NCBI GenBank assembly: GCA_900290365.1 | Contig: OMOE01000110.1 | Coordinates: 9,967 to 59,590, forward strand | Direction: 5' to 3' | DNA from: Syntrophobacter sp. SbD1 | GTDB lineage: Bacteria > Desulfobacterota > Syntrophobacteria > Syntrophobacterales > Syntrophobacteraceae | DNA length: 49,624 nt | Part shown: piece after piece, positions 34,805 through 44,233 of the stretch | Layout: each line of letters starts with the position of its first letter | Numbering within the stretch: the first letter of the stretch is position 1 | The notes under the pieces: model-generated | Database searches by the model: none | What the model saw: the letters and a program-made list of their open reading frames with translations, nothing else | What the model was told of the DNA's origin: nothing | Position numbers and translations under genes: made by a program

Positions 34805-35785
34805 CTAGTTCATGTAGCTTACGGCTTCGCCAACAAACATCGACCGTACCGCATGGAGGGTACCGGAGATCCTGCACGCTGCAGCCTGCTTGTGTCCGCC
34901 ACCTCCATAGCGTTGTGCCAGTTTGGCTACATCGATGCCTTCCCTGGAGCGCATGCTTACGTGAATCAATCCATCGTTTACTTCCCTGAACAGGATAGCA
35001 AGATCGGCAGATTTGACTGAACGCAGGTGGTTTATGAACCCTTCGCTATCCATGTAGCTCGAAGACGAGTTTGCAAGCATGGAACGCGACAGTTCAGCGG
35101 TCACTATCCTGGCGCCGGTATGGAATTGCAATGTCCCCAGCACCTGCGCAAGCAGCTTGAGTTTTTCGGGCGTGGCGGAATCATAGATCTGGGTTGCCAG
35201 ATAGACTGGATCGGCCCCCATTTCCACAAGAATGGCAGCCACCTCTAAAACGCGCCTGTTCGTATTAGAAAACCTGAAAGAACCGGTGTCGGTAATCAGC
35301 CCGGTGTAGAGCACCGATGACAAATTCGCATCAGGCGCAAGCGACAGACTCATGCAAAGATCGAACAGCATCTCGCATGTGCTGCACGCCGACTGTTCAA
35401 CCCAGCTTATGTTCCCGAATGGCCTGTTGGGGACATGATGATCGATATTAATGATGAAAGGCAATCCACTGATGAACCCCGCGAGTTCGTCACCAACCCT
35501 TTCGAAATCACCGCAGTCGACAAGGATTGCCGCATCATATTTTGCTGATTGAATAGGTTTGCTCCGGATCGCCCTGGTTTGCGGCAAGAAGTCAAACTCC
35601 GGCGGAATCTTGTCCTGTGCAAATATATCGGCTTTTTTGCCGAGACGTTCGAGTATGAACTTCATTCCGAGAAGAGAGCCCAGCGCATCTCCGTCCGGAT
35701 GCACATGAGTGGCGACCATAAACCGGTCGTTATCTCGAATGGCCGAAATTATCCTGCGAATTTTCGTTGTTTTTTGCTCACTCAT
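34805..35785 (-). CDS. nrnA: DHH-family oligoribonuclease/pAp phosphatase
   Basis: NrnA, 326 aa, which degrades nanoRNA and 3',5'-bisphosphate nucleotides. DHH-family motifs are ATHVHPDGDALGS, ILVDCGD, the DHH triad in NIDHHVPN, and VLYTGLITDTGSFRF. The C-terminal DHHA1 domain ends in RYGGGGHKQAA. It overlaps rbfA by 8 bp and precedes truB by 22 bp, indicating one operon. Confidence 0.96.
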   Translation of the reverse strand: MSEQKTTKIRRIISAIRDNDRFMVATHVHPDGDALGSLLGMKFILERLGKKADIFAQDKIPPEFDFLPQTRAIRSKPIQSAKYDAAILVDCGDFERVGDELAGFISGLPFIINIDHHVPNRPFGNISWVEQSACSTCEMLFDLCMSLSLAPDANLSSVLYTGLITDTGSFRFSNTNRRVLEVAAILVEMGADPVYLATQIYDSATPEKLKLLAQVLGTLQFHTGARIVTAELSRSMLANSSSSYMDSEGFINHLRSVKSADLAILFREVNDGLIHVSMRSREGIDVAKLAQRYGGGGHKQAAACRISGTLHAVRSMFVGEAVSYMN

Positions 35786-36134
35786 CCTTATGTAACTCTT
35801 TCAGAAGCCTGTCTATTTTGTCGCCGTATTCGAAAGAAATATCGTAATCGAAATGGAGCTGGGGGATATATCTGAGGCTCAACATTCTCCCCAACTCGGC
35901 GCGTATGAAACCTTTTGCTTTCTCAAGCCCCGCCGAGGCATTCTTTTTTTCATCCTCGTTCGCCCTTCCCCCCATAATGCAGAAGAAGACCCTGGCATGC
36001 TTGAGATCGTCCGAAACGTTAACCCCGCTAATGGTCACATTGGCAACGCGGGGGTCTTTCACACGCCGGAAAACAAGTTCGGCGATTTCCTTTTGGAGCA
36101 GTTCAGCTACTCTATCTGAGCGTTTGTATTCCAT
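35778..36134 (-). CDS. rbfA: Ribosome-binding factor A
   Basis: A 118-aa KH-fold protein needed for maturation of the 30S subunit. Features are KRSDRVAELLQKEIAEL, DPRVANVTISGVNVSDDLKHARVFF and ELGRMLSLRYIPQLHFDYD. It starts one base before the stop of ylxP (36135) and overlaps nrnA at its 3' end, so translation is coupled on both sides. Confidence 0.97.
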   Translation of the reverse strand: MEYKRSDRVAELLQKEIAELVFRRVKDPRVANVTISGVNVSDDLKHARVFFCIMGGRANEDEKKNASAGLEKAKGFIRAELGRMLSLRYIPQLHFDYDISFEYGDKIDRLLKELHKDE

Positions 36135-36422
36135 TTAAATATTTATCAACTCTATTTCGCGGCTGACCAGTTCGGCCAGACCAAGCGAATCCATGAAATC
36201 GATTATCCTGTCCAGAAGCGAATTGAGCACGCGGCCATCATTGCCGATCACCGCTATGCCGATGGATGCCTTATGATGAACATCCTGATCGGCAACTTCT
36301 GATACCGAGACATTGAAACGGTTGCGGCTTTTTTCCACGAGGCCTTTGACTATCTTCCGCTTATCTTTGAGCGAGTGGATTTCGTAAAGCCTGAAGCACA
36401 CCATAGCCACACCCACAGTCAT
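36135..36422 (-). CDS. ylxP: DUF503/YlxP-like protein
   Basis: A 95-aa protein of the DUF503 family, a small ferredoxin-like fold that commonly lies between infB and rbfA. The pattern LYEIHSLKDKRKIVKGLVEKSRNRFNVSVSEVADQDVHHKASIGIAVI is characteristic. A homologue assists ribosome assembly in some bacteria. The position in the operon matches expectation. Confidence 0.95.
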   Translation of the reverse strand: MTVGVAMVCFRLYEIHSLKDKRKIVKGLVEKSRNRFNVSVSEVADQDVHHKASIGIAVIGNDGRVLNSLLDRIIDFMDSLGLAELVSREIELINI

Positions 36423-36518
36423 TTAAGAACAGTCTCCAGTCGCCTGAAACCAGTCTACAGTAGTCCTTCAGAAGAAGCTTTTCTCTGACGACTAACCACT
36501 AACCACTGACCACTATTT

Positions 36519-39389
36519 TCACGAACCTGCCTTGCGCTCCTGCTCCGGTTCATAGACCTGCTTTATTTCCTGAATCTCATAGGCCTCCAGGATGTCTTTC
36601 TCCTTAATATCATTGAAATTCTCGATCCCGATGCCGCATTCGAACCCGGCCTTGACTTCCTTTACGTCATCTTTGAAACGTCTGAGCGAGTTGATTTTTC
36701 CGTCATAGACAACCACATTATCGCGAAGGACTCTTGCCCTGGCGTTTCTTTCCACACGGCCGTCGAGTACAGAGCAGCCTGCAATCATTCCCATTTTCGG
36801 GACATGAAAAGTTTGTCTTACTTCCGCCCTTCCAATCACGTTTTCTTTGTAAATCGGTTTGAGCATGCCGACAATGGCGCTCCTGATGTCATCGAGGAGT
36901 TGATAAATGACATCGTAGTAGCGAACGTCCACCGATTCCTGGTCTGCCAGTTCATGTACCTTCGCATCCGCACGGACATTGAAGCCGATCACAATGGCAG
37001 TGGAGGCCGAACCGAGCATAACGTCGGTTTCGGTGATCGCGCCGGTGCCGCTGTGAATGATGTTGACCTTTACTTCGGAAGTCGAGAGTTTGACCAGCGA
37101 ATCGACAATGGCCTCCAGGGAACCATGGACGTCGGTTTTGACAATAAGTTTGAGTTCCCTGACCTCACCGTCCTGGATCTGGGTGAACAGGTTTTCGAGC
37201 GTAACCTTGCTCGATCGGGAAAGCTCCTTTTCCCGGAGCTTGAGCAGCCTATGCTCGGCGACCGCTTTGGCCTGCTTTTCATCGGCCAGCACAATGAAGT
37301 CATCGCCCGCGTTGGGCACTCCCGAAAAACCGAGAACTTCGATCGGGATAGAGGGTGAAGCGGCATCAATTTTTTGGCCTCGTCCATCGAACATATTGCG
37401 GACCCGTCCCGAATAGATTCCGCAAACGTAAACGTCACCGGCCCTGAGTGTTCCTTCCTGAATAAGGACGGTTGCCACCGGCCCCCGACCCTTATCGAGC
37501 TTGGCCTCGATGACTCTACCGCGGGCCATCTTGTCAGGATTGGCCTTCAGTTCGAGCAATTCGGCCTGCAAGAGCACCATTTCGAGCAGTTCCTCGATTC
37601 CGGTCCGTTTTTTGGCTGAAATTTCAACCATTGTGGTGGGCCCGCCCCATTCTTCAGGAATGAGCCCATGGTCGGAGAGTTCACGCTTGACTCTTTCGAT
37701 GTTGGCATTGGGCTTGTCGATCTTGTTTATGGCAACGATAATCGGGACTTCGGCGGCTTTGGCGTGATTTATGGCCTCGACTGTCTGCTGCATAACGCCG
37801 TCATCGGCCGCTACCACAAGGATAACGGTATCGGTGACTTTGGCGCCCCTTGCTCGCATGGACGTAAAAGCTTCATGGCCGGGAGTATCGAGGAATACAA
37901 TGTCTCCCTTAGCCAGCCGGACGTGATAGGCCCCGATGTGCTGAGTGATGCCTCCAGCTTCGCCTTCAATTACCTTGGTGTCCCGGATCGCATCGAGCAA
38001 TGAGGTCTTGCCGTGGTCGACATGGCCCATAACAGTAACAACCGGGGGCCTGAGAACCAGTTGATCCGCGCGGTCCTCTTTGATGTGCAGCACTTCCTCT
38101 TCTTCGAAAGCGGTTTTTTCCACCTCAAATTCGAAGTCGGCGGCGACCAGAGCAGCCGTATCGAAGTCCAGAGCCTGGTTTATATTGACCTGAAGCCCCA
38201 GGAGCAGCAATTTCTTTATTACCTCGCCGGCTTTCATGCCCATCTGCTTGGCAAGACTTGCCACAGTGATGGCCTCATCTATCTTGATGCGCTTCTTGCC
38301 GACCTTCTGGACAACAGCTTCGGGTTTAGGGGGCTCTTTGAACACCTGCCTGCCCGTCCTGGCCCGTCCGCGGTCACCCTGGGCGGCAAGCTCTTTTTTC
38401 GTATAGAGGTCTTCTTTCTGGAAAACTTCTTTGCGGCGCGCGCCGGTTTTGGCCCTTTCGGCCTCTTCGGCTTTGCGGCGCTTCTGCTCCTTTAGAGCGG
38501 GATCTACAATTTCGGTGCCTCTGGCCATAAAGCGAGCGGCAAGTTCGGTGAGGTCCGGCTCAGCTTCCTCCTCGGCATCCTCGCCCATGATCTCGGGAAG
38601 TTTGATGATCTTTGCCGGTTCCTCTTTTTTCGTTTTCTTGCGTCTTCTCTTCTTGCCTCTTTTTCTTCCCTTATCGTCTTCTTCCTCTTCGTCAATCGCG
38701 GCGCCTTTTGGCGGGGGCGCTTTGAAAGGCATTGGCTCGGAAGCAACGGGTGCAGGCGGCTGAACGCTGGGTTTAGCAACCGGTTTGGGCGGCTCGACAA
38801 CGGGGGCGGGTTTTACCTGTTTTGCCTCTATCCGCGCAGCCTCGGGGACCTTAGGTTCCACCCTTTCAGGCGCTGCTTTGATTATCCTCGCGGCCTCGTA
38901 TTTGCGCTCGGAGGGTGGGACAGGTTTTGCACTTGGCGCAGAAGGCGGAAGATCAGAAACTTCTTCGGGCGCCTCCGGAACGGCCTCACGCAACTCGACT
39001 TCGGCTGGGGGTTCCGAGGGAGTGGCGGGGGCGCCGGGCTGAGCCTCTATCGGCGCCTGGGCCTCGATAGGCGGTTTTTCCAGACTTTCCAGTACAGTTT
39101 GATCCGGCAGTTCTTCAGCGGCCGTGACCTGGGGTGCTTCAGGTTCGGGCTGCATCTCAATTTTTTTCCGCCGTCGGATCACTTCCCGGCCGATGCGTTT
39201 TTCTTCCACCTTTTCAGGTACGGAAGGCCTTGCTTCCGAAAACTGCTGTCTGATCTTGAGCACGGCGCTATCAGGCAGCGTGCTCATATGATTTTTGACC
39301 TGAATGCCCAATTTCTCCATTCGGTCAATCAGGTCTTTGTTTTCCATGCCTAACTCTTTTGCGAGTTCATGCACCCTCAGTTTCGTCAT
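36519..39389 (-). CDS. infB: Translation initiation factor IF-2
   Basis: IF-2, 956 aa, which delivers fMet-tRNA to the 30S subunit. The IF2_N region ([12 protein letters not shown]) starts right after the chosen ATG at 39389, which has GGGGG 10 nt upstream. An alternative ATG at 39428 with AGGTGAA close by would add 13 residues. A long disordered Pro/Glu/Ala/Lys linker (about residues 70-330) contains a Lys/Arg-rich tract ([18 protein letters not shown]). The G domain shows [16 protein letters not shown] and NKIDKP. Domains II-IV follow normally. Confidence 0.97.
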   Translation of the reverse strand: MTKLRVHELAKELGMENKDLIDRMEKLGIQVKNHMSTLPDSAVLKIRQQFSEARPSVPEKVEEKRIGREVIRRRKKIEMQPEPEAPQVTAAEELPDQTVLESLEKPPIEAQAPIEAQPGAPATPSEPPAEVELREAVPEAPEEVSDLPPSAPSAKPVPPSERKYEAARIIKAAPERVEPKVPEAARIEAKQVKPAPVVEPPKPVAKPSVQPPAPVASEPMPFKAPPPKGAAIDEEEEDDKGRKRGKKRRRKKTKKEEPAKIIKLPEIMGEDAEEEAEPDLTELAARFMARGTEIVDPALKEQKRRKAEEAERAKTGARRKEVFQKEDLYTKKELAAQGDRGRARTGRQVFKEPPKPEAVVQKVGKKRIKIDEAITVASLAKQMGMKAGEVIKKLLLLGLQVNINQALDFDTAALVAADFEFEVEKTAFEEEEVLHIKEDRADQLVLRPPVVTVMGHVDHGKTSLLDAIRDTKVIEGEAGGITQHIGAYHVRLAKGDIVFLDTPGHEAFTSMRARGAKVTDTVILVVAADDGVMQQTVEAINHAKAAEVPIIVAINKIDKPNANIERVKRELSDHGLIPEEWGGPTTMVEISAKKRTGIEELLEMVLLQAELLELKANPDKMARGRVIEAKLDKGRGPVATVLIQEGTLRAGDVYVCGIYSGRVRNMFDGRGQKIDAASPSIPIEVLGFSGVPNAGDDFIVLADEKQAKAVAEHRLLKLREKELSRSSKVTLENLFTQIQDGEVRELKLIVKTDVHGSLEAIVDSLVKLSTSEVKVNIIHSGTGAITETDVMLGSASTAIVIGFNVRADAKVHELADQESVDVRYYDVIYQLLDDIRSAIVGMLKPIYKENVIGRAEVRQTFHVPKMGMIAGCSVLDGRVERNARARVLRDNVVVYDGKINSLRRFKDDVKEVKAGFECGIGIENFNDIKEKDILEAYEIQEIKQVYEPEQERKAGS

Positions 39390-39469
39390 GAAACTTTCCC
39401 CCTTTGAAGCACTTTCTTCGGTATTCATTTCACCTGCCCAGCCGGTATGGAACGGCTTTGGAGTAAGAT

Positions 39470-39706
39470 CTATTTTTCCGGTGGCCGGTCCTGCTCAACA
39501 CAAAGTTGTCCGACCCTGTTACGGAAGGCCCGCTGGATTCGCCTGTCGAGGCGCAAATCAGGGACACACTCAGAGCATACATACCCTCCGCGTCCTTCCA
39601 TTCTTGCCCGGAGGTCCAGCAAGAGGCGCCCGCTCCCGGGCTCCAGACAAAGGCGCACCAATTCCCCTTTATGCTTTTTGCGCCTGCACACGAGGCAGGT
39701 GCGCAA
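39470..39706 (-). CDS. ylxR: YlxR-like RNA-binding protein (DUF448)
   Basis: A 78-aa protein of the YlxR family. It carries [18 protein letters not shown] at the N-terminus and [10 protein letters not shown] in the centre, whose Cys pairs are compatible with zinc binding. The position between nusA and infB is the standard one. It is slightly shorter than typical homologues (about 90 aa) but complete. Confidence 0.94.
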   Translation of the reverse strand: MRTCLVCRRKKHKGELVRLCLEPGSGRLLLDLRARMEGRGGYVCSECVPDLRLDRRIQRAFRNRVGQLCVEQDRPPEK

Positions 39707-39736
39707 AGGTATGTGGCAGCGCCTGGACAGTGCAGT

Positions 39737-41062
39737 CTATCCTTCCTGAACATGGTCCGGATCGGTTTCCATCTCCTGCTGACTTTGGGCTTCTTCGGGC
39801 GAAGCCTCTGGGGCAGGCTCCTCCTCGTCCTTCTGGAGTAGTATCCGGGCCTCGGTTCTCATTATTTCAAGGGTCGAAGCGGATAGACGTGTTGTGTCTT
39901 CCAGTTCGACCATCGCGGCTTCGAGAAATTCTTCAAGGGAACCAATTCCTGATTCATACAGCCTGTCGGCCAACTCAGAGGACAGGCTCGGGATTTGCAG
40001 AAGCGACTGATAGCCCACCTGCTTTTGCCGTTCGTATCGGCTCTCGCTCTTAACGTCGATTCGCCAGTTGGTGAGTTTGGAGGCAAGACGCACATTCTGG
40101 CCTCTTTTGCCAATGGCGAGAGAAAGCTGATCATCAGGCACGATAACTTCCATGTTCCGGTTCGTCTGGTCGACAATGACCTTGGAGATAATTGCCGGGG
40201 CAAGCGCATTTACTACGAATTTGGCCGGGTCCATATTCCAGGGAATAATATCAATTTTTTCGCCCCGGAGCTCCTGGACCACGTTCTGAACCCTTGTTCC
40301 CTTCATGCCCACGCAGGCCCCGACCGGATCGACGTCGGAATCTTTGGAGATGACCGCGATTTTGGCCCTCGATCCCGGTTCACGCGCCGCACTGATGATG
40401 CTCACGATACCTTCGCTGATTTCAGGAACTTCCGAATGGAAAAGCTGAATCAAAAAGTTCGGATGAGTCCGGCTCAGGACAATCTGAGGGCCTTTGCTGA
40501 TCTTTTTTACATCGAAAACGTATGATCTTATGCGGTCTCCCTGCCTAAACACCTCTCTTGGAATCTGCTCCTTTTGAGGCAGAATGGCTTCGGCCTGGCC
40601 GACATTTACCAGGATGGCGCCCTTATCCACCCTTTGGACAATGCCGTTTACAATCTCACCCTTTCGGCTCTTGAACTCGTCATAGACAACTTCCCGCTCA
40701 GCATCCTTCATCTTCTGGATAATTACCTGCTTGGCCGATTGGGCCGCAATCCTGCCAAGGGTCTCCGTATCCATCTTGATGCCCAGTTCGTCGCCAATCT
40801 CACTTTCGCCGTCGAGCTTCAACGCCTCGGCGAGAACCACCTGCTTGTCCGGATCGCTCACCTCTTCGACGACCTCCTTAAATTGAAAGGCCTCGATCTC
40901 TCCGTATTCTTCGTTAAAGGTAACATCCAGATCAAGCTTGGCGCCGAATTTTTTCCTGATTGCCGATTTGATGGCCTCTTCAAGAGTTTGAATCAGGGTC
41001 TGGCGGTCAATGCCCTTTTCTCTGCTGACCTGTTCGATCAACCGCTTGAGTTCACTGGCCAT
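39737..41062 (-). CDS. nusA: Transcription termination/antitermination factor NusA
   Basis: NusA, 441 aa. The N-terminal RNAP-binding domain (EEAIKSAIRKKFG) is followed by S1 (KGEIVNGIVQRVDKGAILVNVG), KH1 (VGACVGMKGTRVQNVVQELRGEKIDII) and KH2 (LAIGKRGQNVRLASKLT). The C-terminal helix-hairpin-helix-like part (LADRLYESGIGSLEEFLEA) ends in an acidic tail rich in Glu and Gln. One short acidic repeat only, as in many Desulfobacterota. It is in the normal rimP-nusA order. Confidence 0.97.
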   Translation of the reverse strand: MASELKRLIEQVSREKGIDRQTLIQTLEEAIKSAIRKKFGAKLDLDVTFNEEYGEIEAFQFKEVVEEVSDPDKQVVLAEALKLDGESEIGDELGIKMDTETLGRIAAQSAKQVIIQKMKDAEREVVYDEFKSRKGEIVNGIVQRVDKGAILVNVGQAEAILPQKEQIPREVFRQGDRIRSYVFDVKKISKGPQIVLSRTHPNFLIQLFHSEVPEISEGIVSIISAAREPGSRAKIAVISKDSDVDPVGACVGMKGTRVQNVVQELRGEKIDIIPWNMDPAKFVVNALAPAIISKVIVDQTNRNMEVIVPDDQLSLAIGKRGQNVRLASKLTNWRIDVKSESRYERQKQVGYQSLLQIPSLSSELADRLYESGIGSLEEFLEAAMVELEDTTRLSASTLEIMRTEARILLQKDEEEPAPEASPEEAQSQQEMETDPDHVQEG

Positions 41063-41113
41063 AAGTTGATGCTTCCTCCATATTATAAAATAATCCTTTT
41101 TCCACAGCGCCGT

Positions 41114-41611
41114 TCAATGCGATTTGCGCCCCATCGATTCGAAATAGAGGAGCCGAGCCCGTTCGATGAGGGACATCGGTATCGGATAAATCCTACTGTC
41201 GCACTCGATGGTCACTGCCTCCCGGGAGGCCTCCTTCAATTCGCCTTTGAAATTCCGGCGGTCCAGAACCGGCGATATCGTGCGAACTTCAATTATGTCG
41301 CCAATGTACTTTTGGAAATGCTCCAGCTTTCGCAGCGGCCGGTCGATGCCAGGCGAGGAAATCTCAAGGTGGTAGGCGTTTCGGATCAAATCGGAAACAT
41401 CGAGTAAATCGCCTGCAATACGACTTATTTCAGCGCAATCCTCGACCGATATTCCAGGCTCGCTGTCCAGAAAGATGCGCAGCACCCATCCCATAGATTC
41501 GCGGCGATATTCGATTTCCAGTATTTCCATCCCCCGGGCCGCAATCACCGGTTCCAAAAGGCCCCATAATTCACCGATGAGTTCGTTTTCCTGTTTCAAC
41601 TGTTGAGCCAA
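41114..41611 (-). CDS. rimP: Ribosome maturation factor RimP
   Basis: RimP acts in 30S maturation. The protein is about 165 aa from the proposed start. Conserved parts are LLEPVIAARGMEILEIEYRRE, VLRIFLDSEPGISVEDCAEISR, YHLEISSPGIDRPL and KGELKEASREAV. The start is uncertain: the open frame extends to TTG 41695 but would read through an intrinsic terminator (41642-41670), so a start downstream of it is required. TTG codons at 41611 and 41599 are candidates; neither has a strong ribosome site. Confidence 0.88.
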   Translation of the reverse strand: MAQQLKQENELIGELWGLLEPVIAARGMEILEIEYRRESMGWVLRIFLDSEPGISVEDCAEISRIAGDLLDVSDLIRNAYHLEISSPGIDRPLRKLEHFQKYIGDIIEVRTISPVLDRRNFKGELKEASREAVTIECDSRIYPIPMSLIERARLLYFESMGRKSH

Positions 41612-41640
41612 CCTATCTATGTTCCACTCATGTCGGACCG

Positions 41641-41670
41641 CAAAAAAAAAGTGGGTCAAATAACCCACTT
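41641..41670 (-). terminator. Intrinsic terminator between tRNA-Gly and rimP
   Basis: Stem AAGTGGGT/ACCCACTT with a 6-nt loop followed by nine T on the minus strand. It ends the tRNA-Gly transcript or attenuates rimP operon transcription. It lies inside the longest open frame of rimP, which argues against that longer start. Confidence 0.92.
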
Positions 41671-41824
41671 CTTCCAGCAGAGCGACAATTTTCAAATTCC
41701 AGTTAGGAACTAGCTTTAACTAAGAATCCAGAATAGTTGTCATCCACTGATCGAAGCAGGCCTGGACTTACAAGCCCCCTCAAAAAGGGAAACCCCCCTT
41801 AAAAAAGAAGGGAACTTCTCGACC

Positions 41825-41900
41825 TGGAGCGGGCGACGGGATTCGAACCCGCGACCCCAAGCTTGGGAAGCTTGTGCTCTACCAACTGAGCTACACCCGC
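41825..41900 (-). tRNA. tRNA-Gly (anticodon CCC)
   Basis: A complete 76-nt cloverleaf with encoded CCA. The acceptor stem GCGGGTG pairs with CGCCCGC (one G-U), the anticodon stem is CAAGC/GCTTG with loop TTCCCAA, and the T-loop is GTTCGAATC. The anticodon CCC reads GGG codons. It lies upstream of rimP on the same strand, with a terminator between. Confidence 0.97.
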
Positions 41901-41981
41901 AAGTGGGCCAGAATACAGCATTCTAAATGATCGATGATGGCCCGGTCAAGGTAATTCCTGATTGCTGATTCCTGATTGCAG

Positions 41982-42431
41982 TTAAAAACGAACTTTCATG
42001 ACGATTTTTCGCACGTGCCGCTTGCCGTGGAGATCGCAGTTGGGGCGATGAATGTCATGCGGATAAAACACGGCAAAGCATCCGGGACTGATCGGAAGGG
42101 AAGCGAAATCGGGTGGCGGTCCCAGAAAGATTACATCTTTTGTCTCGGAATATTCCTCGATGATCTCGAGGTGCTGTGGCAAGGCAACCTCGATTTTTTC
42201 CTCCCCTTCGAGGATGACATGAACGTCGGTATATTTCCGGTGCGCTTCAAACCAACGTTTCGCGGCGGGGCTGGTATCATAGGAAGAAACCAATGCATGG
42301 ACCATGTCGTCGATCTCGTATCTGCCGTCCGGCTCGGCGGAATCAAAGGCAAGGGCGAAGGAAAGGGCCTTGAAAATAGGACTGCCTTTCTGAAAATAGT
42401 CTTCAATATTTTCGAATTTAGCGTAAATCAT
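41982..42431 (-). CDS. YhcH/YjgK/YiaL family protein
   Basis: A 149-aa cupin-like protein. The family signature HRKYTDVHVILEGEEKIEV supplies the metal ligands (His, Glu, His), and FYPHDIHRPN near the end gives another His. Relatives belong to sugar or sialic acid operons (YhcH) or form the beta subunit of toxin-antitoxin-like proteins; the function is uncertain. The start at ATG 42431 (MIYAKF) is preferred over the longer frame, which is translated from heptamer repeats (cacgaag) upstream. Confidence 0.9.
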   Translation of the reverse strand: MIYAKFENIEDYFQKGSPIFKALSFALAFDSAEPDGRYEIDDMVHALVSSYDTSPAAKRWFEAHRKYTDVHVILEGEEKIEVALPQHLEIIEEYSETKDVIFLGPPPDFASLPISPGCFAVFYPHDIHRPNCDLHGKRHVRKIVMKVRF

Positions 42432-42439
42432 TTCTCTAC

Positions 42440-42515
42440 TTTCATAGTTAAGATGAGCAAGTGATTTTTTGGTCACGAAGAACACGAAGTATACACGAAA
42501 GACACGAAGGAAAAT
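42440..42515. repeat. CACGAAG-type heptamer repeat
   Basis: Degenerate tandem copies of acacgaag/acgaaga lie between the two minus-strand genes (about 42471-42510). The same family, in opposite orientation (cttcgtg), occurs at about 6362-6404. Confidence 0.7.
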
Positions 42516-43111
42516 CATTGCCCGGGAAAAAACGAGTCGACACTTCTCCTTACCTCATCGAGCCATTGCCTCCGTTGATCCGCCGTGCTCGTAACAATGG
42601 CGCTGAAGGTCCTGCGGTAAAAGCCGGTGACGCCGCAAAGGCCGAAGATGCAGTTGCGCCAAATTGTCTCGAGGGGGTCACCAAAGACATACTTCTCCCT
42701 TTCAGCTTCGGTGTTGGATGTATTGAATACCATAGCTGTTCCGGCTTTTAGCAATCCGTTTGGTATTCCCTCGCCCGAATCCCCTTCGATAAACTCGTAG
42801 GCAACACCAGCGCGCAGCACTCTGTCGATCCAGCCTTTCAGTATGGCCGGGGGCTGGCCCCACCAGTTCGGATGAACCACCACAATACCCATGGCTTTGG
42901 CGATTTCCCTGCAATGCCTCATGATGGGTTCGGGCACGGAAACGCCTTCCGGGATTTCCTCGCTGATCAGAAGAGGATCGAATTTTTCCTTGTATAAATC
43001 ATGGAAAAACACTTCATGTCCACTGTTGCCAAGTTGCTCGACTACTGCATGGGCAATAGCATGGTTGAAACTACCGCCGTCGGGATGGGCAAGAATGACC
43101 GATACTCTCAT
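42515..43111 (-). CDS. Flavodoxin-fold NAD(P)H oxidoreductase
   Basis: A 198-aa FMN/FAD quinone reductase-like protein (NQO1/MdaB/KefF group). The N-terminal nucleotide motif is ILAHPDGGSFNHAIA, then VVVHPNWWGQPPAILKGWIDRVLRAGVAYEF, the typical WWGxPA...W-D-R motif, and FGLCGVTGFYRRTF near the end. Two-electron reduction of quinones is the usual activity; partner genes do not narrow it. Confidence 0.93.
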   Translation of the reverse strand: MRVSVILAHPDGGSFNHAIAHAVVEQLGNSGHEVFFHDLYKEKFDPLLISEEIPEGVSVPEPIMRHCREIAKAMGIVVVHPNWWGQPPAILKGWIDRVLRAGVAYEFIEGDSGEGIPNGLLKAGTAMVFNTSNTEAEREKYVFGDPLETIWRNCIFGLCGVTGFYRRTFSAIVTSTADQRRQWLDEVRRSVDSFFPGQ

Positions 43112-44151
43112 TTCATTGATCCATATAAGTGTAAGGCCATAGTTTGGGGTCTGAATATCTAATATATCAATCCGGCCGGGAATTCAAAGTGAGAAATCTT
43201 GATCGCGAAACTATGAAAAATTGTTGTATATTGACTCAAGTGTCTTATCTGATTGACCATGGAGGAGCCTATGTCTCAGCGAGAGTCGATTAGAGGAAGG
43301 TTTAACTTTGTGGTGACAATTCCGGCATGCCTGGTTTTGATCGGGATTTTCTTGATCCCGGGCTTCTTCACGACCGGCTTGGCGTCCCCCGCTGAAAGTG
43401 GTTCGGGGGAGGCACTAAAGATAAATCGCATTACGCCTTCCGGTAACGATGTCCCACCGGGCAGACAGATCGTGTTCGAATTTAATCGCCCGGTAGTTCC
43501 GCTTGGCAGAATGGAACGAAACGCTTCGGAAATACCGATTTCCATAGAACCGGCTCTTTCCTGCCAGTGGCGATGGCTTAATTCCTCCAACCTGGCTTGC
43601 CAACTCGACGAGCAGAACGCCATGGCCACGTCGACCCGCTACAATATAACCGTGAGGCCTGAGATTAAATCGGAGGACGGGGCAGTCCTTGCCGAAGCGG
43701 TCACTGCTTCTTTTATAACACAGCGGCCCAAAATCAGTTTTGCGGTATTCGACAACTGGCTCTCGCCTGTAAAGCCTCAAATAAGGGTACGCTTCGAACA
43801 GGCTGTCCGGCAGGACTCCATAGCCGCGCACGTATTCTTCAAGGCAGAAGCCGGCGTGATAGTCGGGGCCAAAGTCCTGGCGGACAATCGCTTCAGCAGG
43901 TACGAAAAACCGGACCTCAACTGGCTTTTGGAGCCGGTTTCGGACCTTCCTGCGGGCAAAGAGGTCCAACTGGCCGTCGAACCGGGAATTCAGTCCACCG
44001 GCGGGAATGAACCGGGGGTTGAAATCCGGGATGTGATAAGTTTTCGAACTCTTGGGCAATTCCGGTTCATCGGCGTCCAGTGCAGCGATCTGAGCGGCAA
44101 TACATCCATTATAGGCCCCGACGCCCGCGCGTCTCATAAGGCGTCTAATAC

Positions 44152-44233
44152 CGCCTTGCCGCCGCCCTTGCCGCCGCCGAAGGCAGCGGCGAACCCGGCT
44201 GGCGGTACCACCGCCCCCGCCGCCCCTACCGCC
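44152..44233 (+). repeat. 45-bp hairpin repeat in A2M (first locus)
   Basis: One full unit with a preceding partial copy, encoding LPPPLPPPKAAANPAGGTTAP. It lies in a linker between the first extracellular domains of the alpha-2-macroglobulin and is read in frame. Confidence 0.88.

Noticed and set aside
39304..40053. 249-aa plus-strand open frame
   Set aside because: It spans infB, ylxR and nusA in antisense and has no family features.
40574..41407. 277-aa plus-strand open frame
   Set aside because: It is antisense to nusA and rimP, both of which are certain genes.
41701..41824. Possible second terminator after tRNA-Gly
   Set aside because: Runs of G and T are present (AAGGGGGGTTTCCC) but they do not form a convincing stem followed by a T tract.
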